The notes: generated from the letters alone by a model not told the origin. Shown: positions 39,980-49,114, counted from the stretch's first letter. The stretch is DNA of 64,000 bases from Xanthomonas cucurbitae (GCF_002939885.1 NZ_MDED01000004.1:62001-126000), one strand, 5' to 3'. Numbers and translations: made by a program.

Positions 39980-40415
39980 CAGGCAACCCCGGACAGACGA
40001 CTGCTACTGACGAGAATCACTATTGGTATAGACCAGTCATGTAGAAGCGCGTTTGCATGACCGGTGCGCAGGCCGGCGAAACCAAGGACGGCGCTGCCGG
40101 GCCGTCGTTGCCGCGCTGGCCGCATCAGGCCGCCGCGAGGCAAAAGGTGAAAAGGCAGCGGCAAACCACGCGGTTGCTGGCTGTCATCACGGAGATCGAG
40201 TGAGGGGGTGCGCCGCGAACGGCACCGATGCATGCCGCTGGGCGGCCGTCGGGCGCGCAGTATGCCCGCTGCGGTTGCCGGCCGCCACGCTGGACCGGTA
40301 TCGGTGCTCAAGACGCTCGCCGCCCGCGTGTGGTTTTCGCCCGCTGCGCGAGCGCTGGATGCCGGACGTGCGCCTGCGATGGCGCTGCGAGGCCTGGCCA
40401 CCGGATAATGCGCCA
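39980..40415. other. Divergent regulatory region between the kinase operon and a GT2 gene
   Basis: No convincing gene is seen in these 436 bases, although high GC leaves open frames on both strands. The operator at 40022-40037 belongs to the kinase side. I looked for a TPP riboswitch upstream of the kinase and saw none. Confidence 0.55.
40022..40037 (-). promoter_or_regulatory. DasR/HutC-like operator upstream of the kinase operon
   Basis: On the minus strand the sequence is ACTGGTCTATACCAAT, a near-perfect inverted repeat with core TGGTCTATACCA. It closely matches the DasR-type consensus ACTGGTCTAGACCACT bound by UTRA-domain GntR regulators. It lies about 43 bases before the kinase ATG, and a UTRA regulator is encoded at the end of the same gene run. 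Binding is inferred, not shown. Confidence 0.75.
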
Positions 40416-41255
40416 ATGACTCCTGTCCAGATCGCCGCCGTCGTCGTTACCTACCAGAGCAGCAGCACCATCGATGCGTGTCTGTCGCGGCTGCGCGCAG
40501 CCGAGGGCATTGACGAGATCCGGGTGGTGGACAATGCCTCCAGCGACGACACCCTGGAGCTGGTGCAACGGCATGCCCTGGCCGACGCCCGGGTGCACTT
40601 CATCGCCAATCCCGACAATCCCGGCTTTGCCACCGCCTGCAACCAGGGCGCCCGCGATTCCACCGCCCCGTGGCTGGTGTTCATCAACCCGGACCTGATG
40701 GTCGAAACCGACACGCTGGTGCAGTTGTGCACCCGCGCCGCCGGGCACGCCGCCGTGCTGCTGGGGGTGGAGCAGGTGGACGAGCAGGGCCGGCCGGATG
40801 CGGCGGTGCGGCGGCGTGACCCCGACTTTGCGGCGATGCTGCGCGCGCCGCGTGCTGCCGCGCAACTGGCGGTGCCGGCCGACTCGCGCCTGTCGCTGCA
40901 GCCGGTGGACGCCATTTCCGGTGCGTTGATGCTGATGCAGCGCAGCCTGTTCGAGCGGCTGGGTGGCTGGGATGGCCGCTACCGGCTGCATGCCGAAGAT
41001 CTGGACCTGTGCCGGCGCGCGCGCCAGGCCGGCGCGCTGGTGGCCGTGGCCAACGATCTGCAGGTGGTCCATGTGCGCGGCGTCTCCAGCCGTGCCCGCC
41101 CATTCTTCGTGGAGTGGCACAAGCACCGCGGCCTGTGGCGGTATTTCCGCAAGTTCGAGGCGGGCCAGCGCGACCTGCCGACCCAGCTGGGAGTCTGGCT
41201 GGCGATCTGGACCCACGCGGCTGCCCAGGTGCCCAGATTGTTGCGTTCGAAATGA
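40416..41255 (+). CDS. Family 2 glycosyltransferase (rhamnosyltransferase-like)
   Basis: The 279-residue protein has the GT-A core IAAVVVTYQSSSTIDACLSRL, IRVVDNASSDDTLELV, NPGFATACNQGA and WLVFINPDLMVETDTL (DxD-equivalent NPDL), then AISGALMLMQRSLFERLGGWDGRYRLHAEDLDLCRRAR. This layout is typical of WbbL-like rhamnosyltransferases acting on LPS or exopolysaccharide. No membrane helix is apparent. It precedes the barrel/NfrB-like operon by 129 bases and might act on the same glycan, but it could be independent. Confidence 0.87.
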   Translation: MTPVQIAAVVVTYQSSSTIDACLSRLRAAEGIDEIRVVDNASSDDTLELVQRHALADARVHFIANPDNPGFATACNQGARDSTAPWLVFINPDLMVETDTLVQLCTRAAGHAAVLLGVEQVDEQGRPDAAVRRRDPDFAAMLRAPRAAAQLAVPADSRLSLQPVDAISGALMLMQRSLFERLGGWDGRYRLHAEDLDLCRRARQAGALVAVANDLQVVHVRGVSSRARPFFVEWHKHRGLWRYFRKFEAGQRDLPTQLGVWLAIWTHAAAQVPRLLRSK

Positions 41256-41384
41256 CCTCCGCGCGTTAAATTGATGGTAAATCTGTGATCGGGAATTGGT
41301 CTAAACTGTGATACGTTTCGCTTAGAAGTGTGACCTCATCCGTGCGTCCTGCCCCTAACGGGTCCCCCATCAGGAATCGTACAA

Positions 41385-42407
41385 ATGTTTGCAAAGAACG
41401 ACCCGCGCTCGCGGGTCCGTCAGGCGTGCCTTGTCTGCCTGCAGTCCAGTTCGGTTGCCCTGGCAGCCGTGTCCCGTCGCCGATCCTGCCGGCTGCCACT
41501 GGCTGCAATCTGCGTGCTTGCCATGGGCTGCTCCTTGTCGGCACTGCCGGGCACCGCCATGGCCGGTGCCTGGACCCAGCCGCAGGGCGACACGCTGGTG
41601 ATCGTCAAGGCGTTGCATAGCGATGGAACCGGCTGGTTTGACGATGCGCATCGCCGCGGCGATTTCGCCAATAACGGGCGTAGCCGCCAGGACCAGCTCA
41701 ACGTCTACGTCGAGCATGGCCTGAGCGACCGTCTGAGCCTGATCGGCAATTTGTATTTCACCGAAGTCGGTTTCAACAACGACGAGCCGGTCGACGGCGT
41801 GCCAGCTCGTGCGCGTCGCAGCACCACGGGGTTCGCGGACCAGGAAATCGGTCTGCGCTACGCACTGCCCGCTGCGGCAGACGATGTGTGGCGCAGTGCC
41901 GTGCAGGCATTGGTGAGCATTCCCGCTTACGGCCGCAGCAAGACGTATCACCCGGGCAATCCCGGACCTGATCCGGCATTGGGCCTGGGTGATTACGGCC
42001 TGGAGCTGCGCTATAGCCGCGGTCGTGGTTACACGCTGGGTAGCCACAACGGTTATGTCGACCTGGGCGGCGCGGTGCGTTTGCGTGGCAGTGCCGCGTC
42101 GGACGAAGTGCGGGTGGATGCGTCCACCGGCTTGAGCCTGGCTCCGAACTGGTTGCTACTGGGCGAGCTCAACGTCATCCAGGGTCTGGGCAATGGGCGC
42201 AATGATGCGTTTGTCATCAGTTCCAGGCCTGGCGATACCGGCTTCGTCGCCACCGGCACCAACTACGACCTCACCAAGCTGCAGCTGTCCTCGCTGTACA
42301 CCGCGCCGGGCGGCAGCCAGTGGCAGCTGGGCTATCAGCAGCCGGTGATGGGCCGCAATACCGGTGCCGCAGGCGGGCCCTTCGTGGCGGCCTGGTGGCG
42401 GTTCTAA
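41385..42407 (+). CDS. Putative outer-membrane beta-barrel protein of the NfrB-like glycan operon
   Basis: The 340-residue protein has a long N-terminus with a signal peptide (LPLAAICVLAMGCSLSALPGTAMAGA, cleavage near residue 64). About 275 residues of alternating amphipathic strands follow, ending in the aromatic C-terminus AAWWRF, as expected for a barrel inserted by Bam. I do not recognise a named family. It lies 12 bases upstream of the NfrB-like synthase, so an export or secretion channel for that glycan is the natural inference. It lacks the TPR region of NfrA or BcsC. Confidence 0.72.
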   Translation: MFAKNDPRSRVRQACLVCLQSSSVALAAVSRRRSCRLPLAAICVLAMGCSLSALPGTAMAGAWTQPQGDTLVIVKALHSDGTGWFDDAHRRGDFANNGRSRQDQLNVYVEHGLSDRLSLIGNLYFTEVGFNNDEPVDGVPARARRSTTGFADQEIGLRYALPAAADDVWRSAVQALVSIPAYGRSKTYHPGNPGPDPALGLGDYGLELRYSRGRGYTLGSHNGYVDLGGAVRLRGSAASDEVRVDASTGLSLAPNWLLLGELNVIQGLGNGRNDAFVISSRPGDTGFVATGTNYDLTKLQLSSLYTAPGGSQWQLGYQQPVMGRNTGAAGGPFVAAWWRF

Positions 42408-42419
42408 GGACGCCACGCC

Positions 42420-44327
42420 ATGACGGTCACCTGTGAACTGGATGCGCTGGGACGGGCGCCGGACATCGGCCGCGAACGCGGGCTGCTGGGTCGTGCGCTG
42501 GTGTCGGCAGGCGTCATCACCGACGAGCAACTGGGTGCGGCGCTGGCACTGCAGCAGCGCTGGAACTCGCGCCTGGGTGATGTGATTCTGGCCCAGCGCG
42601 GCGTGCCGGCGCAGCGTTTCTACGCCATCGTGGCGGCGCACTTCGGGCTGGAATTCATCGACCTGGTGCAGCAGCCGCCGGATCCGGCGCTGCTGGTTCC
42701 CGGAGATCTGGACAGCTATGCACAACGCCTGCTGCTGCCGTGGCGGCGCGAGAACGACGTGCTGGTGCTGGCAGTGGCCGACCCGGACCCGGCGCTGTTT
42801 GCCTGGGCGCGCGCGCACTACGGCGAAGAGGTGCGCTTTGTCGGCACCGCCAAGTTCGACATCATCTGGAGCCTGCAACGCCACGCCGACGAGCAGCTCA
42901 CCGACAACGCGCTGAACCTGCTCGCCGCGCATGCGCCGACCTATTCGGCGCGCCAGGTGGTGACGCACAGGCAGAAGATCACGCTGTGGGTGCTGGCCGC
43001 CTTGCTGGTGGTAACGCTGGTGGTGTTTCCGGTGCCGGCGCTGATTGCCGTCAACATGCTGGTGGCGCTGGGCTTCCTGGCCACCTTCGGCCTGAAGCTG
43101 TTGCTGGTGTGGTTTGGCTCGCGTCATCGCATCGACATCAAGGTCACCGAAGGCGAGGTGGCTGCGCTGCGCGATGACGACCTGCCGGTCTATACCGTGC
43201 TGGTGCCGATGTACAAGGAGCCGGAAGTCCTGCCGATCCTGGCTAACGCACTGCGCAAGCTGGATTACCCGATCAGCAAGCTCGACGTGAAGCTGGTGCT
43301 GGAAGCCGACGACGTGGAGACCATCGAGGCGGCCAAGAAACTCGGCCTGGAAACGTTCTTCGAAATCATTCGGGTGCCACCGTCGCAGCCCAAGACCAAG
43401 CCCAAGGCCTGCAACTATGCGCTGCATTTCGCGCGTGGGGAGCTGCTCACCATCTACGACGCCGAAGACAAGCCCGAGCCGGACCAGCTCAAGCGCGTGG
43501 TGGCCGCATTCCGCAAGGCGGAAAAAGACGTGGTGTGCATCCAGGCACGGCTGAATTACTACAACGCCGACGAAAACTGGCTGACACGGATGTTCACGCT
43601 GGAGTACACGCTCTGGTTCGACTTCTACCTGCCGGCGCTGGAATACCTGCGCATCCCGATTCCACTGGGTGGCACCTCCAATCACTTCCGTCTGGATGTG
43701 CTGCGGCAGGTGCGCGCATGGGACCCCTACAACGTCACCGAAGACGCCGACCTGGGCGTGCGCCTGATCCAGAACGGTTACCGCGTCAACGTGGTCAATT
43801 CCACTACCTTCGAAGAAGCCAACGTCAGCATCCCCAACTGGATCCGGCAGCGCTCGCGCTGGCTCAAGGGCTACATGCAGACCTGGCTGGTGCATATGCG
43901 CGACCCGGTGCATCTGTACCGCAGTACCGGATTCAAGGGGTTTTGGGGCTTCCAGTTCTTCATCGGCGGCAATTTCTTCATTGCGCTGGGCGTGCCGGTG
44001 ATGTGGGCGTTGTGCCTGATTAGCGTGGTGAGCGGTGCGCGCGTGTTCGATGCGATCTTTCCGCCGTGGCTGGCTGCGATCTCGCTGGTGAATCTGCTGC
44101 TGGCCAACGCGTTTTTCATCTACATCACGCTGGTGGCTGCGTTCAAACGCGACTACTTCAAGCTGGCACCGTACGCGCTCACGGTGCCGCTTTACTGGGT
44201 ATTGCAGTTGATCGCCGGCTACAAAGGTCTTTGGCAGCTGATCCACAATCCTTTCTATTGGGAGAAGACCACGCATGGCCTCAGCAAGCATTCGGAAAAC
44301 GAGCGCCGTGCCGCACTCGAAGAATGA
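42420..44327 (+). CDS. NfrB-like processive glycosyltransferase with N-terminal MshEN domain
   Basis: The 635-residue inner-membrane enzyme begins with an MshEN domain (about residues 20-165): LLGRALVSAGVITDEQL, then SRLGDVILAQRGVPAQRFYAIVAAHFGLEFIDL. Such domains bind cyclic di-GMP in MshE and NfrB; the first half has LLG where RLG is usual. Two helices follow (187-232). The GT2 domain comes next: YTVLVPMYKEPE near 257, DxD-type IYDAEDKPEPDQ near 347, TEDADLGVRL near 440 and QRSRW near 477. C-terminal membrane helices complete it. This is the layout of the phage N4 receptor protein NfrB, which polymerises a secreted polysaccharide. The next gene begins inside its 3' end. Confidence 0.88.
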   Translation: MTVTCELDALGRAPDIGRERGLLGRALVSAGVITDEQLGAALALQQRWNSRLGDVILAQRGVPAQRFYAIVAAHFGLEFIDLVQQPPDPALLVPGDLDSYAQRLLLPWRRENDVLVLAVADPDPALFAWARAHYGEEVRFVGTAKFDIIWSLQRHADEQLTDNALNLLAAHAPTYSARQVVTHRQKITLWVLAALLVVTLVVFPVPALIAVNMLVALGFLATFGLKLLLVWFGSRHRIDIKVTEGEVAALRDDDLPVYTVLVPMYKEPEVLPILANALRKLDYPISKLDVKLVLEADDVETIEAAKKLGLETFFEIIRVPPSQPKTKPKACNYALHFARGELLTIYDAEDKPEPDQLKRVVAAFRKAEKDVVCIQARLNYYNADENWLTRMFTLEYTLWFDFYLPALEYLRIPIPLGGTSNHFRLDVLRQVRAWDPYNVTEDADLGVRLIQNGYRVNVVNSTTFEEANVSIPNWIRQRSRWLKGYMQTWLVHMRDPVHLYRSTGFKGFWGFQFFIGGNFFIALGVPVMWALCLISVVSGARVFDAIFPPWLAAISLVNLLLANAFFIYITLVAAFKRDYFKLAPYALTVPLYWVLQLIAGYKGLWQLIHNPFYWEKTTHGLSKHSENERRAALEE

Positions 44328-45633
44328 GCCGGCTGCCGTGCGTCGCGACCGCGGTCTGCCGGCATTCCTGGTGGCGGTGGTAGCGCTGTCGCTGTTGAGT
44401 CAGCCCTTGCTGGTGCAGTCGTTGGGCGGCGCCGCACCGGTGGCCGCCCCCGGCGTGGGCGTGCCGGCGACGGGTCTGTTGACCTGGGCGGTGGAGCGGG
44501 CGCTACATCGCTGGGATCTGCCGTTCCTGGTCTGGCCGTTTCTGGCGGTGGCGGCCAATGCCGTGTTCCTGTCACTGCTGTGGCGCGACCTGGCCGGTGT
44601 GTTCGGGCGTGGCTGGGCCAGCGGTTTGACCCTGTTGGTGGGCTGCAACCCGCTGTTCCTGCTGCCGATCACGGCCGGCGGCAGCCAGGCGGTGGGGCTG
44701 CTGGCGTTCTATGGCTTGTGCCGTACGCTGCGCCGCCTGCAGGCGCCGGTGGAGGCGTTTACCTACCTGCGTATCGCTGGCTGGCTGTGCCTCTTGCTGT
44801 GCCTGGATGTGCAGACGCTGGCACTGTCGACAATGGTGGCGCCGTGGCTGTTGCTGGTGATCCCGCCGCAACTGCGGCGCAAGGCGCCGGGGTCGTTCTA
44901 CCTGGTGTGTTATCTGCCGTTCGTGTTTCTGCTCGGCATATGGGCGTACGTCAATCTGACCGTGTTCCATGCGCCGTGGCCGGCACTGTCGAACATCGCG
45001 CAGGGCGCGCACTCGCTGCCGTTGCCGCTGGCCGCGCAGGCGCAGGGTTGGTTGCCAGCGGTGCGTTGGGGCGTGGCTGCGGCGGTCTGCTTCCCGGTGC
45101 TGGCGCTCGTGCTACGTGCGCGCAGCGCGGCGCTGGCGCGTGGCGTGATCGCCAGCGCCGGGACCGTGATCTGCGCGGCAGCGCTGTCGTTCGCCTTCGG
45201 CTGGGCCGGGTTCGATGCGCTGGTGCTGCTGTGGGTGCCGGCCGCGTTGCTGCTGCGCGCTTTGCAGCCGGACCAGCGCAGCCAGGCGGCCGGCTTGCTG
45301 CTGCTTGGCCTGCTCGGTGCAGCCTGGGTGCAACCGCAGGGCTGGGGGAGCTGGCTGCGCGCGGTGCCAGCCGCCCACGCACGGGCATTGGTGAAGGGTG
45401 AGGCGGTGGTGCTGCCAGCGAATGCGCCAGTGGCATGGCAGGGCCGAGTGCAGACGCAAGCCGTGCTCGGTGCATCCACGCCCGCCAGCGCTCCTGACGC
45501 GGCCGTGGGCCCAACCACCGGCACCATGGCGCCGCCCGACACGACACATGCGACCCTGGGCACGACCCGCTGCGTGCAGGGCACGGCAGCGTCGACCAGC
45601 GAGGCAGCGGCTGCATGTTCAAGCGCGTTCTGA
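44275..45633 (+). CDS. Polytopic membrane protein of the NfrB-like operon
   Basis: Up to 452 residues. About ten hydrophobic segments lie between residues 28 and 355 (LPAFLVAVVALSLLSQ and others). The last 85 residues are low-complexity Ala/Thr/Pro. I do not recognise the family. The ATG at 44275 overlaps the synthase end by 53 bases; GTG codons at 44308 or 44338 would remove most of the overlap. It could be a glycan-modifying or lipid-linked-sugar membrane enzyme. It ends 19 bases inside the following gene. Confidence 0.7.
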   Translation: MASASIRKTSAVPHSKNEPAAVRRDRGLPAFLVAVVALSLLSQPLLVQSLGGAAPVAAPGVGVPATGLLTWAVERALHRWDLPFLVWPFLAVAANAVFLSLLWRDLAGVFGRGWASGLTLLVGCNPLFLLPITAGGSQAVGLLAFYGLCRTLRRLQAPVEAFTYLRIAGWLCLLLCLDVQTLALSTMVAPWLLLVIPPQLRRKAPGSFYLVCYLPFVFLLGIWAYVNLTVFHAPWPALSNIAQGAHSLPLPLAAQAQGWLPAVRWGVAAAVCFPVLALVLRARSAALARGVIASAGTVICAAALSFAFGWAGFDALVLLWVPAALLLRALQPDQRSQAAGLLLLGLLGAAWVQPQGWGSWLRAVPAAHARALVKGEAVVLPANAPVAWQGRVQTQAVLGASTPASAPDAAVGPTTGTMAPPDTTHATLGTTRCVQGTAASTSEAAAACSSAF

Positions 45634-46583
45634 CCCTTTTTGCGGTGCTGGGTGTGTGCCTGCTGGCCAATGGCTGCAATGCCGCCGCGCCGATGTGGAT
45701 GGGCGCCAACGTCAAGGTTTCGGCCAACGCGCCCTGGGAAAGCCCGGCTGCCGCGCAGTCGCTGGAGGCCTTGGCCGCCACCGGTGCGAGCAAGGCGTTG
45801 CTGGTGGCGTTCGTGTGGCAGGCAACCCCACATTCCAACGACCCGGTGCTGGGCAGCGACAGCCGCCTGGAGGCGCTGCGGGCGGCGCTGCGCCAGAGCC
45901 ATCGCGCCGGCCTGAGTCCCACGCTCAAGGTGCATGTCTGGATCCCCGGGCACTGGGCTGGCGAGGTGGCGCCCGACGATCAGGCGGCCTGGTTCGCCGC
46001 GTATCAGAAGGCGTTGTTGCCGCTGGCACAGCTGGCCGAGGACGAACACGCCGAGGCGCTGGTGGTCGGCACCGAGCTACGTAAGCTGCAGGACGCCCCG
46101 CAATGGCCCGGGCTGGTGGCGGCGGTGCGCCAGGTCTATCGCGGCAAGCTGTTGTACGTGGCCGATGGCATGGAGCACGCGGAGAGCTTCCGTTACTGGT
46201 CGCTGTTCGATGCGGTGGGCACCAGCCTGTATCCGCGTCTGTCCGAAGCAGCCAAGGCACGCACGCAGGAAATGCAGGCCGCCGCGCAGCGGCTGCAGCA
46301 GCTGGGGCAGCGCGTGGGCAAGCCGGTCTGGGTGGCCGAGCTGGGTCTGCGCTCGGCGCGCGGCAGCCTGGCGGCGCCGTGGGAAAGCCCGGAGCAACGC
46401 ACCGCAGCGGTGGACACCCATCTGCAGCGGCAGGTGCTGCAGCAATGGCGCACGGTGTTGCAGGCACACGGCATGGACGGCATCGCGCTGTGGTGCTGGT
46501 ACACCGATCCCACGGCTGGCGGCCCGGACGACAGCGACTTCACCGTGCAAGGCAAACCGGCGCAACAGGTGCTGGCGCGCTGA
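45615..46583 (+). CDS. Lipoprotein glycoside hydrolase, TIM-barrel (GH113-like)
   Basis: The 322-residue protein has a lipoprotein signal (LGVCLLANGCNAA, lipid-attached Cys near residue 21). A (beta/alpha)8-type domain follows. ALVVGTELRKL near residue 155 offers a candidate acid/base Glu, and KPVWVAELGLRS near 238 a candidate nucleophile Glu. The terminal block GIALWCWYTDP is typical of such barrels. It most resembles family 113 beta-mannanases and related clan A enzymes. By analogy with BcsZ in cellulose operons, I infer that it trims or clears the glycan made by the upstream synthase. Confidence 0.75.
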   Translation: MFKRVLTLFAVLGVCLLANGCNAAAPMWMGANVKVSANAPWESPAAAQSLEALAATGASKALLVAFVWQATPHSNDPVLGSDSRLEALRAALRQSHRAGLSPTLKVHVWIPGHWAGEVAPDDQAAWFAAYQKALLPLAQLAEDEHAEALVVGTELRKLQDAPQWPGLVAAVRQVYRGKLLYVADGMEHAESFRYWSLFDAVGTSLYPRLSEAAKARTQEMQAAAQRLQQLGQRVGKPVWVAELGLRSARGSLAAPWESPEQRTAAVDTHLQRQVLQQWRTVLQAHGMDGIALWCWYTDPTAGGPDDSDFTVQGKPAQQVLAR

Positions 46584-46792
46584 GGGCGCGGTGGGGCAGG
46601 GGACAGCGATGCCGCTGCCGGCGGCCCATCCATCTGGGGGGGGCATCGCTGGAGATATGCGGAGGCGGGGCGGTAAGATCGCCTCGCACGTCGATGTGCG
46701 CGCGTCATCGGCCGCCTACTGCGCCCATGGCTGCGGCGCAGCGCGCGCCGCGACACATGCAGGCGGCGGCGTGGCGGGCATAATCCAGCCGC

Positions 46793-47992
46793 ATGATTAT
46801 CCATTCATTGCTCGATACCGACCTCTACAAGTTCACCATGATGCAGGCGGTGCTGCACCAGCACCCGGCCGCGCAGGTCGAGTACCGTTTCAAGTGCCGC
46901 ACCCCTGGCGTGGACCTGGCGCAGTTCATCGATGAGATCGCGCGCGAGATCGATGCGCTGTGCCGGCTGCGCCTGCGCGAGGACGAGGTGGACTATCTGC
47001 GCGGCCTGCGCTTCATCAAGCCGGACTTTGCCGACTTCCTGGCGCTGTTCCATCTGGATCGCAAGTACCTGCAGCTGGCGGCATCCACCAGCGCGCCGGG
47101 TGAGATCGAGCTGACCATCCGTGGGCCGTGGCTGCACACCATCCTGTTCGAGGTGCCACTGCTGGCGATCATCAACGAGGTGTGGTTCCGCAACACCTCC
47201 GAGCCGGATTTCGAGGAGGGCCGCTGTCGCCTGCGCGAGAAGATCGCCAGCCTGCGCAGTATGCCGGCTGGCTGCAAGATCGCCGATTACGGCACCCGGC
47301 GGCGCTACTCGCGGCACTGGCACGGCGAGCTGCTGCCGTTGCTGCGCGATGGGCTGGGCGAGCAGTTCGTGGGCACCAGCAATGTGTACTTCGCCAAGCA
47401 TTACAGGCTGACACCATTGGGCACGATGGCGCACGAATACCTGCAGGCGTTCCAGGCGCTGGGACCGCGGCTGCGCGACTCGCAGGTGGCCGCGCTGGAA
47501 TCGTGGGCGCGCGAGTACCGCGGCGATCTGGGCATCGCGCTGTCGGACGTGGTGGGGCTGGACGCCTTCCTGCGCGATTTCGACCTGTACTTCTGCAAGC
47601 TGTTCGACGGCATGCGCCACGACTCCGGCGACCCGTTCGAGTGGGGCGAGCGCGTCATCGCGCACCTGCAGGCGCACCGCATCGACCCCCGCAGCAAGGT
47701 GCTGGTGTTCAGCGACGGCCTCAACATCGACAAGGTGATGCGGCTGTACCAGCACTTCCACACCCGCTGCCGGCTGGCCTTCGGGGTCGGCACCAGCCTG
47801 ACCAACGACCTGGGGCCGACGCCGCTGCAGATCGTCATCAAGATGGTCCGCTGCAACGGCCAGCCGGTGGCCAAGCTCAGCGATTCGCCCGGCAAGCGCA
47901 TGTGCGAGGACGTTGGCTACCTGCGGTACCTGCGCGATGTATTCGGCCTGCCGCCCCTGTCCGACGAGGTGACTGCGCGCGACAGGGAATGA
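46793..47992 (+). CDS. pncB: Nicotinate phosphoribosyltransferase
   Basis: The 399-residue enzyme converts nicotinate and PRPP to nicotinate mononucleotide in NAD salvage. It begins [25 protein letters not shown], the family signature, and contains [28 protein letters not shown] and the phosphate-binding [10 protein letters not shown]. The length is normal. It lies between the two polysaccharide clusters with 209 bases upstream and 170 downstream, and is probably transcribed alone. The distant PnuC-type transporter could belong to the same metabolism. Confidence 0.97.
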   Translation: MIIHSLLDTDLYKFTMMQAVLHQHPAAQVEYRFKCRTPGVDLAQFIDEIAREIDALCRLRLREDEVDYLRGLRFIKPDFADFLALFHLDRKYLQLAASTSAPGEIELTIRGPWLHTILFEVPLLAIINEVWFRNTSEPDFEEGRCRLREKIASLRSMPAGCKIADYGTRRRYSRHWHGELLPLLRDGLGEQFVGTSNVYFAKHYRLTPLGTMAHEYLQAFQALGPRLRDSQVAALESWAREYRGDLGIALSDVVGLDAFLRDFDLYFCKLFDGMRHDSGDPFEWGERVIAHLQAHRIDPRSKVLVFSDGLNIDKVMRLYQHFHTRCRLAFGVGTSLTNDLGPTPLQIVIKMVRCNGQPVAKLSDSPGKRMCEDVGYLRYLRDVFGLPPLSDEVTARDRE

Positions 47993-48052
47993 CGCAATCG
48001 GGCACAAACTGCCCGGACGGAAAGGCTGCCTTCGGTGAATACGCTGAAAAGT

Positions 48053-48064
48053 GAGATGCATCTC
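48053..48064. promoter_or_regulatory. Palindrome GAGATGCATCTC upstream of the bcs operon
   Basis: A perfect 12-base palindrome lies 28 bases upstream of the sigma-54-type promoter and 98 bases before the first bcs codon. It may be a regulator site; none is identified. Confidence 0.4.
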
Positions 48065-48091
48065 TCAATTGGCAGTTTGCGCGCGTTAACA

Positions 48092-48108
48092 TTGGCATCA
48101 CGCTTGCA
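48092..48108 (+). promoter_or_regulatory. Sigma-54 (RpoN) promoter of the cellulose operon
   Basis: TTGGCATCACGCTTGCA has the invariant GG at 48094-48095 and GC at 48106-48107 with the exact -24/-12 spacing. It differs from the TGGCACG-N4-TTGCW consensus only at two weaker positions. Transcription would begin near 48118, leaving about 45 untranslated bases before the bcsD ATG. An enhancer-binding protein such as FleQ would be required. That is an inference. Confidence 0.75.
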
Positions 48109-48162
48109 TCACTTCTGGTGCATCTGTCGTATGTGGTGTCCCTCCATCGCGAAACCCGCCGA

Positions 48163-48618
48163 ATGTCAGCACTGGACCCGTTGTCGCTCTACCGCACCCG
48201 CAGCTGTTCCCGGCAGTGGCTGGGATTTGTGCGTGCAATGGCCGAGGAGTTCGGCGCCGAGCTGCCCGAGCACGATCTGGCGACGTTGATGGCGCGTATC
48301 GGCCGCCGCTTCGCGCAGGCGCATCGCTTGCTGCCGTGCGCGACGCTGGAAGAGATGCAGCAGGCCGCCAACGCGGTCTGGGACGACTGCGACTGGGGGC
48401 GGTGCGCGTTGGACGAGCAGGCCGACCATGTGTGGATCCGGCATGCCGGCGCGCCGTTGGGCGTGGTGCTGGATGGCGCGGCGTGGAGCGACGGGTTCTT
48501 GCAGGGTGTGTATGAAGGGTGGTTCCAGCAAGTGGGGATGCTGGCAGGCCTGGCGGTGCAGACCGTTCCGGGCGAAACCGTGGATCTGCGTCAGTTCGTG
48601 CTGGCGCGGGCGCAATGA
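48163..48618 (+). CDS. bcsD: Cellulose synthase subunit D (BcsD)
   Basis: The 151-residue protein resembles the periplasmic BcsD that forms octameric rings and helps align glucan chains in Acetobacter-type systems. It contains LSLYRTRSCSRQWLGFVRAMAEEF, then the central WDDCDWGRCALDEQ segment and SDGFLQGVYEGWFQQVG near the end. I chose ATG 48163; an in-frame reading from 48118 would start at the predicted transcription start. It is the first gene of the operon, whereas in Acetobacter bcsD follows bcsC. Confidence 0.82.
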   Translation: MSALDPLSLYRTRSCSRQWLGFVRAMAEEFGAELPEHDLATLMARIGRRFAQAHRLLPCATLEEMQQAANAVWDDCDWGRCALDEQADHVWIRHAGAPLGVVLDGAAWSDGFLQGVYEGWFQQVGMLAGLAVQTVPGETVDLRQFVLARAQ

Positions 48619-48646
48619 GCATGTGTGACCGGGCAAGGGGACTGTG

Positions 48647-49114
48647 ATGGCACCGAAGAACACCAAGAATGCACCTGAGCACGACGATGTCTCGGGCCTG
48701 TTCGCGCGTCTGGGGACGCAGGCGAGCGAGGGGTATCACGACTTCGCCTACACCCAGCTGCCGCCACGCAAGCCGGAGGTGGTGCCGGCCGATGTGCCTG
48801 CGCCCGCCGAGACAGCACGGCCCGCACCGGAAGCGCTGACGCCGGCTCTGCCGATACCGGCGCCCGCGCCGCGTGGGCCGATCGTGCAGGCGGCCGTCGC
48901 CGCGACGCCGGCCGGCGACCCTGGCGAGGTGCCGCCGGCCGATGCGCTGGCACCGCTGCGCAAGCTGCGCCAGCTCGACGAACCAGGGCCGCGCGGCCTG
49001 CCGGCGCCCGGACGACTGGCGCACACACCGCTGGAGCGTCTGTTCCAGCGCCTGTCGCAGGCCGATGTGCGCAGTTCGGCACAGAGCCCGCTCAGGCGGC
49101 TGCGGTCGCGTTGA
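48647..49114 (+). CDS. Proline-rich cellulose biosynthesis protein (BcsP/BcsO/BcsH-like)
   Basis: The 155-residue protein has a short conserved-looking N-terminus (DDVSGLFARLGTQASEGYHDF), a central Pro/Ala-rich region of about 80 residues and a basic tail (LERLFQRLSQADVRSSAQSPLRRLRSR). Proline-rich BcsH, BcsO and BcsP proteins accompany bcsD in other genomes and organise the secretion sites from the cytoplasm. The assignment rests on position and composition, as such regions align poorly. The start has AAGGGGA upstream. Confidence 0.7.
   Translation: MAPKNTKNAPEHDDVSGLFARLGTQASEGYHDFAYTQLPPRKPEVVPADVPAPAETARPAPEALTPALPIPAPAPRGPIVQAAVAATPAGDPGEVPPADALAPLRKLRQLDEPGPRGLPAPGRLAHTPLERLFQRLSQADVRSSAQSPLRRLRSR

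Noticed and set aside
39980-40415. TPP riboswitch upstream of the kinase/TonB/PnuC operon
   Set aside because: I looked for the CTGAGA and downstream conserved segments on the minus strand and did not find them; the DasR-like operator is the better explanation.
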